Shown here: positions 5,827 through 13,933 of the stretch, piece by piece
Position numbering within the stretch: the first letter of the stretch is position 1
Layout: every line of letters begins with the position of its first letter
Origin: CAZDYP01 sp964509505
Lineage (GTDB): Bacteria; Chloroflexota; Anaerolineae; JACRMK01
NCBI GenBank assembly: GCA_964509505.1
Contig: CAZDYP010000121.1
Coordinates: forward strand, 1 to 16,724
Length of the DNA: 16,724 nt
Reading direction: 5' to 3'
The notes under the pieces: model-generated
Database searches by the model: none
The model's input: only the letters and a program-made list of their open reading frames with translations
Told to the model about the DNA's origin: nothing
Translations under genes and position numbers: made by a program

Positions 5827-6672
5827 ATGACACCTCCTTCGGGTCACTTCACCGGCGTCGCTTGCCAGATCTTCTGGCGCGCGTGGCTACCTGACACATC
5901 ACCCAAAGCCTTGCTCGTTCTCGTGCATGGCTACGACGACCATAGCGGACGCTATCAGCATGTGGGCAACCATTTCGTGCAACGCGGTTTCGCCGTGTAT
6001 GGTTTCGACCTGATGGGGCATGGGCAATCCGAAGGCAGGCGCGGTTACGTCGCACGCTTCGACGATTACCTCGAAGATGTGAAGCGTTTCATCGCCATCG
6101 CGCAAACGAAAACGCCCGACGTGCCGACGTTCCTCGTCGGGCATAGTATGGGGGGGCTGATTGCGTTGCGTTATGGCATTCTGTATCCGCAAGGCTTACG
6201 CGGCGTCATCACGACAGGCGCAGCGCTGCTGCTCGCCATGCCTGTGCCATCGTGGAAAATCACCTTGGGCAAAATACTTTCGCAATTCGCGCCGACGTTC
6301 GCTTTGCCCAACGACATCCCCGCGCACTTGCTCACGCACGATGAGACCATCGTGAACATCCGCCGCAACCATCAAGACCCATACACGCATTACATTGCCA
6401 CCGCACGTTGGGGCGCGGAGTTTCTTGCCGCGCAACAAGAGACGCTCGCGCAAGCGCCACGCTTCACGTTGCCTTGTCTGCTTCTGCACGGCGGCGCCGA
6501 TGGCATCGTCAGCCCTGATAGCACGCGACGCTTCCACGATGCTTGTAGCTCGACCGATAAGACCATGAAAATTTACGACGGCTTCTATCACGAGGTCTAT
6601 AACGAAATCGGCAAGGAGCAGGTCTTCGCCGATGTCGAACAATGGCTGACTCGGCGTCTCAAGGGACATTAG
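5827..6672 (+). CDS. Alpha/beta hydrolase, monoacylglycerol lipase-like
   Basis: A 281-residue serine hydrolase of the Hydrolase_4 / monoacylglycerol lipase group. The oxyanion-hole motif HGYDDHSGRY is at 34-43, the nucleophile elbow GHSMGG at 105-110 (Ser107), the acid Asp225 in LHGGAD and the base His255 in GFYHEVYNE. The lid insertion lies between about 130 and 200. Length and order are those of the family. It would release glycerol and a fatty acid from monoacylglycerols, although lysophospholipase or other esterase activity cannot be excluded. There is no signal peptide, so it is cytosolic or peripheral. The ATG at 5827 lacks a clear ribosome-binding site. glpK follows 232 bases later on the same strand, which fits glycerol salvage, but a 134-bp inverted-repeat element beginning at this gene's TAG stop lies between them. 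Confidence 0.92.
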   Translation: MTPPSGHFTGVACQIFWRAWLPDTSPKALLVLVHGYDDHSGRYQHVGNHFVQRGFAVYGFDLMGHGQSEGRRGYVARFDDYLEDVKRFIAIAQTKTPDVPTFLVGHSMGGLIALRYGILYPQGLRGVITTGAALLLAMPVPSWKITLGKILSQFAPTFALPNDIPAHLLTHDETIVNIRRNHQDPYTHYIATARWGAEFLAAQQETLAQAPRFTLPCLLLHGGADGIVSPDSTRRFHDACSSTDKTMKIYDGFYHEVYNEIGKEQVFADVEQWLTRRLKGH

Positions 6673-6674
6673 AA

Positions 6675-6808
6675 AGTGTTTTGAAAATATCAGACCGAGA
6701 CCCTAACGGTTTCGCTGGCAAGCACCAACGCATTGCAGGCAGGCTGTCTGCGCCACGTGTGAACCCGCTGCGCCAGCAAAACCGTTAGGGTCTGAATTTC
6801 AAAACACT
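6675..6808. repeat. 134-bp inverted-repeat element, copy 1
   Basis: The ends are AGTGTTTTGAAA and TTTCAAAACACT. Inside them a second pair of arms, CCCTAACGGTTT and AAACCGTTAGGG, then GCTGGC and GCCAGC, pair perfectly, so the whole element can fold into one long interrupted hairpin. A second copy of exactly the same length lies at 15035-15168 with about ten substitutions, none in the first 48 bases. Shared sequence starts at 6671, in the hydrolase stop codon. No open frame fits a transposase, so it is MITE-like or a structured intergenic repeat. No clear target-site duplication is visible. Confidence 0.88.
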
Positions 6809-6904
6809 CGCTTAAGGGAAATACAGGGAAAGCACACGACAGACAGTTCCTCTGGTTTTCCCTTCTCTCCCCTAATATCCTCATCAGCACTTGGAGAAAC
6901 ACCC

Positions 6905-8404
6905 ATGGCCCGTTTCATCCTCTCACTCGATCAAGGCACGACCTCTTCGCGCGCAATTGTTTTCAATCAGCAAGGGCGCGTCGTAAGCGTCGCGCAACAA
7001 GAGTTCCCGCAAATCTATCCGCAGCCCGGTTGGGTCGAGCATGACCCTGAAGCGATTTGGCAATCGCAACTGCGCGTCGCGCAAGAAGCCATGCAAAAAG
7101 CGAATGCGACGGCGAGCGACATCGCTGCCATCGGCGTGACCAATCAACGTGAAACAACCGTCGTGTGGGACAAACGCACAGGGCAAGCAATTCATAACGC
7201 GATTGTGTGGCAATGTCGTCGCACCGCGCCGCTATGCGCCGAACTGCGCGCGGCAGGTCATGCAGATACATTTCGCGCCAAGACGGGTCTTGTTGTGGAC
7301 GCCTATTTTTCTGGCACGAAGATCGCGTGGTTGTTGAACCATATCCCAGAGGCGCGACGACGCGCCGAAGCAGGCGAGCTCGCCTTCGGCACGATTGACT
7401 CGTTTTTGCTTTGGCGACTGACCGGTGGAAAGGTTCATGCGACCGACGCCTCGAATGCGTCGCGCACGCTCATCTACAACATTCATACAGGCGATTGGGA
7501 TGACGAGCTGTTACGCATCCTCAACATCCCACGCGCGCTGCTGCCCAACGTGCGCTCATCGTCGGGGCCCTTCGGCGTAACCGATGCGCCCTTGTTCGGC
7601 ACACCCATTCCCATTTGTGGCGTGGCAGGCGACCAACAAGCGGCGACGTTTGGGCAAGCGTGCTTCGCCGTGGGCTTGGCGAAGAACACTTATGGCACAG
7701 GCTGCTTCATGCTCCTCAACACAGGTCACAACGCCATCCCATCGAAACATGGTTTGCTCACCACCATGGGTTGGCAACTTCCAACTTCCAACCTCCAACC
7801 TCCTATTACCACTTACGCTTTAGAAGGCTCCGTCTTCATCGCAGGCGCAGCCGTGCAATGGCTACGCGATGAGCTGCGCATCATTGACAGCGCCGCCGAA
7901 ACGCAAATGTTAGCAGCATCAGTAAGCGATACAGGTGGCGTCTATTTTGTGCCGGCGTTTGTTGGATTAGGCGCGCCGTATTGGGACGCGCATGCGCGCG
8001 GCGCGTTGGTCGGTTTGACGCGCGGCTCGAACCGCGCGCATATCGCCCGCGCCACACTCGAAGCGATTGCGTATCAGTCGCGCGATGTGTTGGAGGCGAT
8101 GGAAGCCGATGCGAATACGAAACTACAAACCTTGCGCGTGGACGGCGGCGCGGCCAACAACGATTGGCTGATGCAATTTCAAGCGGATATTCTCGGCGTG
8201 CGCGTCGAGCGGCCCGCCGTGACGGAGACGACGGCGCTGGGCGCAGCATATCTCGCCGGGCTCGCTGTGAATTATTGGAGCAGCCTTGACGAGATTCACG
8301 CGCAATGGCAAGCCGAGCATGTCTTCGAGCCACACCGGCCTGCAAGCGAGCGCGAGCGGCTGTATGAGGGGTGGAAGGAAGCCATTCGGAGAGTACGAAC
8401 GTGA
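6905..8404 (+). CDS. glpK: Glycerol kinase
   Basis: A 499-residue FGGY-family kinase that phosphorylates glycerol to sn-glycerol 3-phosphate with ATP in the cytosol. DQGTTSSR (9-16) is the N-terminal phosphate-binding loop. GWVEHDP lies at 42-48, and R82-E83 (TNQRE), Tyr134 and Asp243 (GDQQA) match the glycerol-contacting residues of the E. coli enzyme. NTYGTGCF (261-268) and DGGAANNDWLMQFQAD match the C-terminal ATP domain. GGAG eight bases upstream supports the start. At 291-303 a tract of four 7-bp repeats (7776-7803) encodes LPTSNLQPP and makes this loop about six residues longer than in E. coli or B. subtilis, as I recall them; the frame is preserved and the YALEGS motif follows. The TGA stop lies in another heptad tract. 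No glpF or glpD is adjacent; the upstream lipase-like gene is a plausible source of substrate. Confidence 0.97.
   Translation: MARFILSLDQGTTSSRAIVFNQQGRVVSVAQQEFPQIYPQPGWVEHDPEAIWQSQLRVAQEAMQKANATASDIAAIGVTNQRETTVVWDKRTGQAIHNAIVWQCRRTAPLCAELRAAGHADTFRAKTGLVVDAYFSGTKIAWLLNHIPEARRRAEAGELAFGTIDSFLLWRLTGGKVHATDASNASRTLIYNIHTGDWDDELLRILNIPRALLPNVRSSSGPFGVTDAPLFGTPIPICGVAGDQQAATFGQACFAVGLAKNTYGTGCFMLLNTGHNAIPSKHGLLTTMGWQLPTSNLQPPITTYALEGSVFIAGAAVQWLRDELRIIDSAAETQMLAASVSDTGGVYFVPAFVGLGAPYWDAHARGALVGLTRGSNRAHIARATLEAIAYQSRDVLEAMEADANTKLQTLRVDGGAANNDWLMQFQADILGVRVERPAVTETTALGAAYLAGLAVNYWSSLDEIHAQWQAEHVFEPHRPASERERLYEGWKEAIRRVRT
7776..7803. repeat. 7-bp repeat tract inside glpK
   Basis: Four heptads in perfect register (AACTTCC twice, then AACCTCC twice) are translated as part of glycerol kinase just before the conserved YALEGS motif. 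Confidence 0.9.
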
Positions 8405-8434
8405 AGCGTGAGGCGTGAACCGTGAACCGTGAAA
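8400..8434. repeat. 7-bp repeat tract carrying the glpK stop codon
   Basis: Five heptads (CGTGAAG, CGTGAGG, CGTGAAC, CGTGAAC, CGTGAAA). The TGA at 8402-8404 within the first unit terminates glpK. The rest of the gap to 8536 shows no gene; it holds two direct copies of CAACCATCTTTT near 8478-8504. Confidence 0.9.
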
Positions 8435-8536
8435 CACGCAGCGTAGGTGGAATGTAGAACGAAAATTGTACGCCAGCTCAACCATCTTTTTCAACCATCT
8501 TTTGGCTGAACATTGAAGTTAAGCGACGAACCCTGT

Positions 8537-10600
8537 TTATTGAATCACGATTGGTCCAACGCGCAGGTGATCGCTCATTACGTTGCCCGCCGCGTCGAGT
8601 ATAGGCACGCGCGGTTGTCCCATAGTGTTTGCGCTGTAAATACCCATGATTAACCCATATTCGCCATTGGGCGCGTCCTCTGGCAATTTCAAATCGTACC
8701 ATTGCCACACAATGTCATCGTCGCGCCACGACGAGGTGGGATAAACGGCGCGGTCTTCCTGCGCCCAGCGTTTGCCCTCAGCATCGATCAGATGAACGAA
8801 GAAGCTGCGGTCCACGTCGCCGCGCACGCGCTGCAGCACGCGCCAATACAACAAGACGTGAACAGAGCGGTTTGCCATTGCCATATCCACTCCCATCAGT
8901 TCGACCTCGTGGTTCGCATTCGCGCGCAATGAAATTTGCGGCGCGCGTCTTCGCAGCATGTGTAGCTTAGCGTCAGGCATGTAGTAGAGCGTGAAAAATG
9001 GTTCGCCTTGTTCGTTCAACGAACTTACGCGCGCGTCAAGCGTTTTGAGCAGCGCCGCGCCATCGCCCAACGATAGATTCGTCGCAGGGATGATGTAGTT
9101 GACGCCTTGCCCGCTGCGCTCATTAGGCAACACGAACACCCGTCGCCCGTTGAACCATTGATAGCGTTGCGGTTTGCGCTGCAACAGATATAACGCTTGT
9201 TGATCGAGGTCGGCGGGAAAACGCGCCGACACCATCACCACGCCGGTGAATTGTTGGGTGTCGAGATACTCCGCGACTTCGGCGAGGTCAGCACGATATG
9301 TGAGGCGAACTTGCGGCTGTTGCGCCCAAAGGGTGAAGTAGGCTTGGGTTGTGCTGAGAGTTTCCCAGAGGAGGAGTGAGGTGATGAGCATCAGCGATTG
9401 GAGATTGGAGATTGGACGTTGGCGGTTGGAGGCAGTCAAGCGATGCTTTAGCATTGGATATTGGCTACTAAACTTCCTGCGCCCACTCTCTAATATCCAA
9501 GAGCGGATGGCGCATAACGCGAGCGCCGGCAGCATGACGATGAACGGCAACGCGGCGCTGCTGCGGAGGTAGGATGGACTGGCGCGTGTGACGGCGCTGG
9601 CTAAGACGTTGCATGTAATCCAGATGACGACGAAGGCGTAACGCGGCTCGCGCCAACGACGCGCGCAGCGCGCGAAACCCAAGTAGGCGCACAATCCGAC
9701 GATGAATGTGAAGACGGGACGCCCCGATGTGTTGTAGCGCCACGAGGGGTCGCCTGTGAAGGCAAACATGCCTAACACGCCGACGACGTTGTTGAACAAT
9801 GGCTCGAAGTCGCCCGCTAGCACAGCGCGCAAATCGGCGGCGAGGTCTTCGGTGCGACTGATTGCGTCGCCGGGCGTCGTTGTAACGTGCCACGCCAACG
9901 GCGCCATCACACAGAGCGCAACGACGACCACGAGCAGCAATCCTTTCCAGTGCGCTCTAACAGACGCGCGTTGCCAGACGAGTAAGTAGCTGATGAATGC
10001 GCTGAAGGCGACGAAGACCAGCGGCGCTGAATGATAGGTGTAAGTGGTGAGACCGAGTGAGATGCCGACGAGGAGATTAGCTAGTGGATATTGGAGGCGG
10101 GAGGGTGGAGGGCGAGCTCCACTATCTAATATCCCATAGCTGCTACTCGACTGCCAAAAAAACCACGCGGTCAGTATCGCCATGAGTTGCAGCGCGATGG
10201 GTTCAAGTCCGACGCGGCTTTCGAAGAGTTGCCAATGTGAGACAGCAAGGAACGCGCAGCTGAGCAGCGCCACCTTCACGCCGAACAGGCGTCGCGCGGT
10301 CAGATAGGTGAAGAGGACGACGCCTATGCCGCACACGACAGAGACGAGACGCAACGTGATGATGTTTGCGCCAAACACTGCGAACACGGGCGCAACGAGA
10401 TACGCATAGAACGCCATCACGCCGCCGTTCTGATCGAAATACACAGGACGCGCGCCGTTGACGATTTGCGTGGCAAAGTTGGCGGAGAACACTTCGTCGT
10501 GTTGCGCGCCGGGCGGCGCGCCGCGCAAATCGTAAAGACGCAAGGCAAGCGCGACGCCGAAGAGGCAAGTTAAGAGAATCAGTTCGAGACGGCGGGACAT
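8537..10600 (-). CDS. GT-C membrane glycosyltransferase, PMT/ArnT-like (paralogue B)
   Basis: A 687-residue polytopic protein. The first helix (about 5-23) is followed by the LRLYDLRGAPPGAQHDE segment with HDE at 34-36, the place where GT-C enzymes of the PMT/ArnT (GT39/GT83) type carry catalytic acidic residues in the first external loop. About ten further hydrophobic segments follow. The C-terminal region, from about residue 565 on, is a soluble beta-rich domain with YPTSSW and a GEYGLIMGIYS strand, shared with the upstream paralogue. It probably transfers a sugar from a polyprenyl-phosphate donor outside the membrane; donor and acceptor are unknown. It lies 42 bases after the paralogue, so the two are likely one operon. 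Two 7-bp repeat tracts (10085-10112 and 9396-9430) are translated in loops at about 163-172 and 390-401. Confidence 0.87.
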   Translation of the reverse strand: MSRRLELILLTCLFGVALALRLYDLRGAPPGAQHDEVFSANFATQIVNGARPVYFDQNGGVMAFYAYLVAPVFAVFGANIITLRLVSVVCGIGVVLFTYLTARRLFGVKVALLSCAFLAVSHWQLFESRVGLEPIALQLMAILTAWFFWQSSSSYGILDSGARPPPSRLQYPLANLLVGISLGLTTYTYHSAPLVFVAFSAFISYLLVWQRASVRAHWKGLLLVVVVALCVMAPLAWHVTTTPGDAISRTEDLAADLRAVLAGDFEPLFNNVVGVLGMFAFTGDPSWRYNTSGRPVFTFIVGLCAYLGFARCARRWREPRYAFVVIWITCNVLASAVTRASPSYLRSSAALPFIVMLPALALCAIRSWILESGRRKFSSQYPMLKHRLTASNRQRPISNLQSLMLITSLLLWETLSTTQAYFTLWAQQPQVRLTYRADLAEVAEYLDTQQFTGVVMVSARFPADLDQQALYLLQRKPQRYQWFNGRRVFVLPNERSGQGVNYIIPATNLSLGDGAALLKTLDARVSSLNEQGEPFFTLYYMPDAKLHMLRRRAPQISLRANANHEVELMGVDMAMANRSVHVLLYWRVLQRVRGDVDRSFFVHLIDAEGKRWAQEDRAVYPTSSWRDDDIVWQWYDLKLPEDAPNGEYGLIMGIYSANTMGQPRVPILDAAGNVMSDHLRVGPIVIQ
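9396..9430. repeat. 7-bp repeat tract inside GT-C paralogue B
   Basis: Five heptads: GATTGGA three times, CGTTGGC, GGTTGGA. On the minus strand it is translated as a Ser/Asn/Arg/Gln-rich linker between membrane segments. Flanking sequence to about 9500 (TTGGATATTGG, CTAATATCC) looks like further degraded repeat. Confidence 0.88.
10085..10112. repeat. 7-bp repeat tract inside GT-C paralogue B (second site)
   Basis: Four heptads (TGGATAT, TGGAGGC, GGGAGGG, TGGAGGG) encode a Pro/Arg/Ser-rich loop on the minus strand. GGATATT at 10086-10092 is matched by inverted AATATCC about 40 bases further on. Confidence 0.75.
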
Positions 10601-10642
10601 GTACCCTTTTTGATTACATTACGACCAATCAAAAATCAAAAA

Positions 10643-12802
10643 TTAGCGAAATATCTCGATGGGGCCGATAGACAAATGATCGGCGCCGTTGGGCAACCTG
10701 AGTCGCGCGCCGGTGGCGAGGTCGTATAAGCCGAGCGCGATTGCGTATTGACCCGCGGGCGTGTCTTTGTCGCTAACGAGGTTGAAGTCTTCGACGATGG
10801 TTTCGCCCACGCTCCAGCGTGTGGTGGGGTAGAAGGTTTCGCAAGGTTGTTTGTCGCGTTGCCCCCACAACGGCGCGCCGTTCTTGCGCGGATTGGGCGA
10901 GCCCAGCAGTTGCGTGAACACGGTGTAATCTTTTGGGATGGGACGGGTGGCGCGCCAAAATAGTTGTAATGGCACGCCTTGTCCCGCTTCGATGCGTTTG
11001 AATACTACATCGCCGAATACAATGGAGTAGCCCAATAATTCGATGTGGTCGCCAAAGAGACGATTGACGACGATGCGCGGCGCAAGAGTGGGCGGCTGCG
11101 CGGGCAACTTGAACACAGTCAAGTAATCGTGTCCCGCAAAATCGCGGACGACGCGCGTGATTTGTCCTTGTGGCCAAGCGGCTTGCGCGCGAGTCAGCGT
11201 GCGAAAATCTTCGGCGACGATAAGCAACGTTGCAGAACGATTGGGAGGCGGCGCGACGAAACACTTGCGTCCATCGAACCATTTGAAATTCGGATGCGCT
11301 GCGCCCATGACGAATTGAATCGTCGCTTGTTCCGTCGTGAAAGGCGTGAGATACAGCAGCTCGTCGGCGGGGGCGTCGCGCACGTATTCACCAATTTTCA
11401 AAAGACCCACGTCGAAGCCTGTCCACGCGCGCGGCTCGGTGGGCATGATGATGAAGTAATGGTAGAAAGATGAAAGCGCAGAGAGTGCTAAAAGGCAGTA
11501 AAGGAGATAAGGGAGCTTAGGGGAGCTTAGGAGAAATAAACGGGCGGTGCGAGACGCGAGACGAGTGGCGAGTGACGGGACGCGTAAATCTCGCTTCGCC
11601 GTCTGCAATGCTAAAGCATCACTACGCTGCCTAAAATCTAAAATCGTGGCGAAGCCGAGCGTGACGAGCAGGACGGTTGGCGCGGCGGCGCCGAGTGTGC
11701 GGAGGAAGTTGGGCGCGGCTTCGGTGACGACCGACGGGATGAGCATGGCGAGTAACCACGTCAACAACAAGAAGTGCGTTGGCTGTCGCCATTGCCAGCT
11801 TGCTTTGGCTACGCCGACGATGAAGCCCAACGCCAAAATCCAATCCAGCGCGGGACGAGCAGGAATGTTGTGGCGCGGATTGTCGTCGCCTTGCACAAAG
11901 AACAAGCCCGCGACTTTGGGCAGGTTGTTCAGTGCTTCGGCGGCGTTACGCACGGCAGTTTGTTCGGCGCGGCGGAAGAAGTCGTCGGGATGTCGTAGAT
12001 AGTGAAAGCCCAACGGTGCGAAAATCAGCAGGGCAATGCAGGCAATCAATGTGGCGCGCATCAGATAGACGCGCCAATGCGCGCAGTCGCGCACCATCAA
12101 AAAAACTACGAATAGCATGACGGCCGGATAAAGGAAACGAATCGAAGGATAGGTGTACGCGCTGAAGCCAAGGGTGACGCCCGCAAGTAGCGTGTAGAGC
12201 ATGGAGCGTGGAGCGCGAAGGGTGGAGCGCAAACCATGAAACGGGAAATGGGGGGGATGGTCGGCACGGAAAGCTTTTAATAAAAACAAAAAGGTGAGCG
12301 CGCCGAAGAGCGGCAAGAAAATGGGCTTGTAACCTTCGCGCGAGGCGTTGAGGTGCCAGTAAAGATAGGCGAGGATAAGAGGAGCGATGAACGACGCGCT
12401 GTTGGATATGGGATATGAGATATTAGAGGCTCTCGGTATCCCGTATCCAATCTCCAGTATCTCTCTGGCGAGAAAGAAGACGATAGGAATGGTGAGCGCG
12501 CCATACAATGCGCTGGGCAGGCGCACCGCGAAGGGTGTGAGTCCGAACAGGGCTTCGCTTGCCATGATGCTGTATTCGAGTAACGGCTCGCCGTTGAAGC
12601 CGCTGCCCAGATAGATCGGACGCGCGCCCGTCGCCCACAGCTCGTGCGCTTCGAGCCCGTTCAAAGCTTCGTCGTGGTGCAGCCCTGGCGGGATGCTCTC
12701 TAGTGCATAGAGACGTAGAGCCAATGCCAACGTGGTGATAGCGAGCAACAACGCCCACTCGCGGCGCGATAAGTTAAACATGGCGAGCGCGGATTGTAAC
12801 AT
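10643..12802 (-). CDS. GT-C membrane glycosyltransferase, PMT/ArnT-like (paralogue A)
   Basis: A 719-residue polytopic protein. HHDE at 42-45 in LESIPPGLHHDEALNG is the expected acidic motif of the first external loop in PMT/ArnT-type GT-C enzymes. Many hydrophobic helices follow. A soluble C-terminal beta domain (about 570-719) shows YPTTRWSVGE and a GQYAIALGLYD strand, aligning with the end of paralogue B. The pair therefore arose by tandem duplication of the same two-part architecture. The start is uncertain: ATG at 12802 or ATG at 12781 (MFNLSRREW), neither with a ribosome-binding site. Four repeat tracts (12404-12431, 12199-12247, 11548-11582, 11501-11530) are translated within it at about residues 124-133, 185-201, 407-418 and 424-434. 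Likely role: lipid-linked-sugar transfer to a surface glycan or protein. Confidence 0.87.
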   Translation of the reverse strand: MLQSALAMFNLSRREWALLLAITTLALALRLYALESIPPGLHHDEALNGLEAHELWATGARPIYLGSGFNGEPLLEYSIMASEALFGLTPFAVRLPSALYGALTIPIVFFLAREILEIGYGIPRASNISYPISNSASFIAPLILAYLYWHLNASREGYKPIFLPLFGALTFLFLLKAFRADHPPHFPFHGLRSTLRAPRSMLYTLLAGVTLGFSAYTYPSIRFLYPAVMLFVVFLMVRDCAHWRVYLMRATLIACIALLIFAPLGFHYLRHPDDFFRRAEQTAVRNAAEALNNLPKVAGLFFVQGDDNPRHNIPARPALDWILALGFIVGVAKASWQWRQPTHFLLLTWLLAMLIPSVVTEAAPNFLRTLGAAAPTVLLVTLGFATILDFRQRSDALALQTAKRDLRVPSLATRLASRTARLFLLSSPKLPYLLYCLLALSALSSFYHYFIIMPTEPRAWTGFDVGLLKIGEYVRDAPADELLYLTPFTTEQATIQFVMGAAHPNFKWFDGRKCFVAPPPNRSATLLIVAEDFRTLTRAQAAWPQGQITRVVRDFAGHDYLTVFKLPAQPPTLAPRIVVNRLFGDHIELLGYSIVFGDVVFKRIEAGQGVPLQLFWRATRPIPKDYTVFTQLLGSPNPRKNGAPLWGQRDKQPCETFYPTTRWSVGETIVEDFNLVSDKDTPAGQYAIALGLYDLATGARLRLPNGADHLSIGPIEIFR
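11501..11530. repeat. 10-bp tandem repeat inside GT-C paralogue A
   Basis: AAGGAGATAA followed by GGGAGCTTAG twice. The period here is ten rather than seven. It encodes a Leu/Pro/Ser-rich stretch on the minus strand. Confidence 0.7.
11548..11582. repeat. 7-bp repeat tract inside GT-C paralogue A
   Basis: Five heptads (TGCGAGA, CGCGAGA, CGAGTGG, CGAGTGA, CGGGACG), translated on the minus strand as an Arg/Ser/Thr/Ala-rich linker. Confidence 0.75.
12199..12247. repeat. 7-bp repeat tract inside GT-C paralogue A
   Basis: Seven heptads (GCATGGA, GCGTGGA, GCGCGAA, GGGTGGA, GCGCAAA, CCATGAA, ACGGGAA), translated as a basic loop between membrane helices. Confidence 0.8.
12404..12431. repeat. 7-bp repeat tract inside GT-C paralogue A
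   Basis: GGATATG twice, AGATATT and AGAGGCT. A partly inverted set (TATCCCGTATCC and similar) follows to about 12465. Confidence 0.7.
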
Positions 12803-12837
12803 GGAGCAACACGCCCATCAAAAGCGTTGAAAGGGCT

Positions 12838-12866
12838 TTGACTTTTCAAAATGCTTGTGATATGCT
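12838..12866 (+). promoter_or_regulatory. Promoter of the GT87-like gene
   Basis: TTGACT (12838-12843), 17 bases, TATGCT (12861-12866). An in-frame TTG at 12838 is the -35 box itself, which argues against that TTG as the start codon and supports ATG 12928, leaving a leader of about 55 bases. Confidence 0.65.
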
Positions 12867-12927
12867 CGCACATTGGTCGGCTAGGACATCACTTGAGCTG
12901 GCTCATTCCGCAAGAAAGATTGGCTTG

Positions 12928-13821
12928 ATGACGCTCAAACGTGCCGTGACGCTCGAAGTCGTGGCGATTTTGTGTGTGGCGACTTGGTTTTTGCCCGGCG
13001 GACAAGATCTCCAAGCATACTATGTGCCTTTCGCTGCGGGGTGTTTGTCGTGTGGATTTAATCCTTACTATGTGAGCTGGCTGCTGAGACCGCTGGTATG
13101 GTTGCCTAGTGAATGGGTCTGGCCGTTATGGACGCTTGTAACGTGCTTGCTTCTCATTGTTACGAGTCGGCAATTTGGCGCAGAGCCATTGTGGGTTTTG
13201 CTTTCTTTTCCAGCCATTGGACAGATTTGGTTGGGGCAAATTGATGGATTGTTGTGTCTGGGTTTGGCGCTGGGGCTTTATGCTTCTAACCCGTACGTGC
13301 GCGGTATAGGTTGGTTGTTGCTTTCTATCAAACCACAAGTGACCATAGCTGCTTTGGGAGTGTTATGCTGGCATGAACGGCAACGCTGGCGGGTCTTAAG
13401 CTTCCCGGCGCTAGTCTGGCTTGCGAGCTTGTTCTACTGGGGCTGGGATTGGCCGCTCAACTGGCTCAGAACATCTCAACCGCCTCCGCACGTGTGGCGG
13501 TTGGCTTCACTCTATCCTTATGGGATCGCAGCCTTTCTAAGCCTTAGTTTATGGCGCGCGCGATTGCCGCGCGTCCAAGCCGCTTTGTGGGCGATGGCGC
13601 TCGCTATGCCATTTTTTGGCGTATATTCCTATATCGTATTTCTAGTGATGTTTGCGCCATGGTGGGCTGTGCCGTTGTCATACGGTTGGATGTTAGCATA
13701 TCCTTGGCTAGGTAATCGGGCCTTGCAATGGGCATGGATCTTGCCGTTGGGGTTACTGCTTCATCAAATCTGGCCTCTGCTAAAAGCCCAATGGGCACAG
13801 AAGGTTGGAGTTAAGCGCTGA
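12928..13821 (+). CDS. Polytopic membrane protein, GT87/DUF2029-like glycosyltransferase
   Basis: About 297 residues from ATG 12928; a TTG 90 bases upstream in the same frame coincides with the -35 box and is rejected. The protein is Trp- and Leu-rich with about eight hydrophobic segments. GGQDLQAYYVPF (24-35) places an acidic residue before the YY in the first external loop. GQIDGLL (103-109) and LLLSIKPQV (130-138) are patterns I associate with GT87 polyprenyl-phosphomannose transferases (DUF2029), here shorter than the usual 350-450 residues. Activity is inferred, not shown. Divergent from the two GT-C genes, it may belong to the same glycan pathway. Codon choice has visibly fewer GCG/CGC runs and more TTG/GTT than its neighbours, which could reflect hydrophobic composition or transfer. 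Confidence 0.7.
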   Translation: MTLKRAVTLEVVAILCVATWFLPGGQDLQAYYVPFAAGCLSCGFNPYYVSWLLRPLVWLPSEWVWPLWTLVTCLLLIVTSRQFGAEPLWVLLSFPAIGQIWLGQIDGLLCLGLALGLYASNPYVRGIGWLLLSIKPQVTIAALGVLCWHERQRWRVLSFPALVWLASLFYWGWDWPLNWLRTSQPPPHVWRLASLYPYGIAAFLSLSLWRARLPRVQAALWAMALAMPFFGVYSYIVFLVMFAPWWAVPLSYGWMLAYPWLGNRALQWAWILPLGLLLHQIWPLLKAQWAQKVGVKR

Positions 13822-13933
13822 CGCAAATGGTCAGGGTGCGTTTGAAATACTCAGCGCCGACTTGGTGGGCTTTGCTTGAGCGCTTGCTAACACAAAGTCA
13901 GGAGAGTGATGCTTTTGTGAAAGGAGGTAACTG

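Noticed and set aside
6690..6902. Minus-strand frames over the 134-bp elements (also 15050-15559) that share a peptide ending ASETVRVSV
   Set aside because: The shared peptide follows only from the repeated DNA. The frames have no ribosome-binding site, and the second one runs antisense to rlmB.
12838..12927. TTG start giving 30 more residues to the GT87-like protein
   Set aside because: The TTG is the first half of a -35 box with a 17-base spacer to TATGCT, and the added peptide lies where the leader should be.
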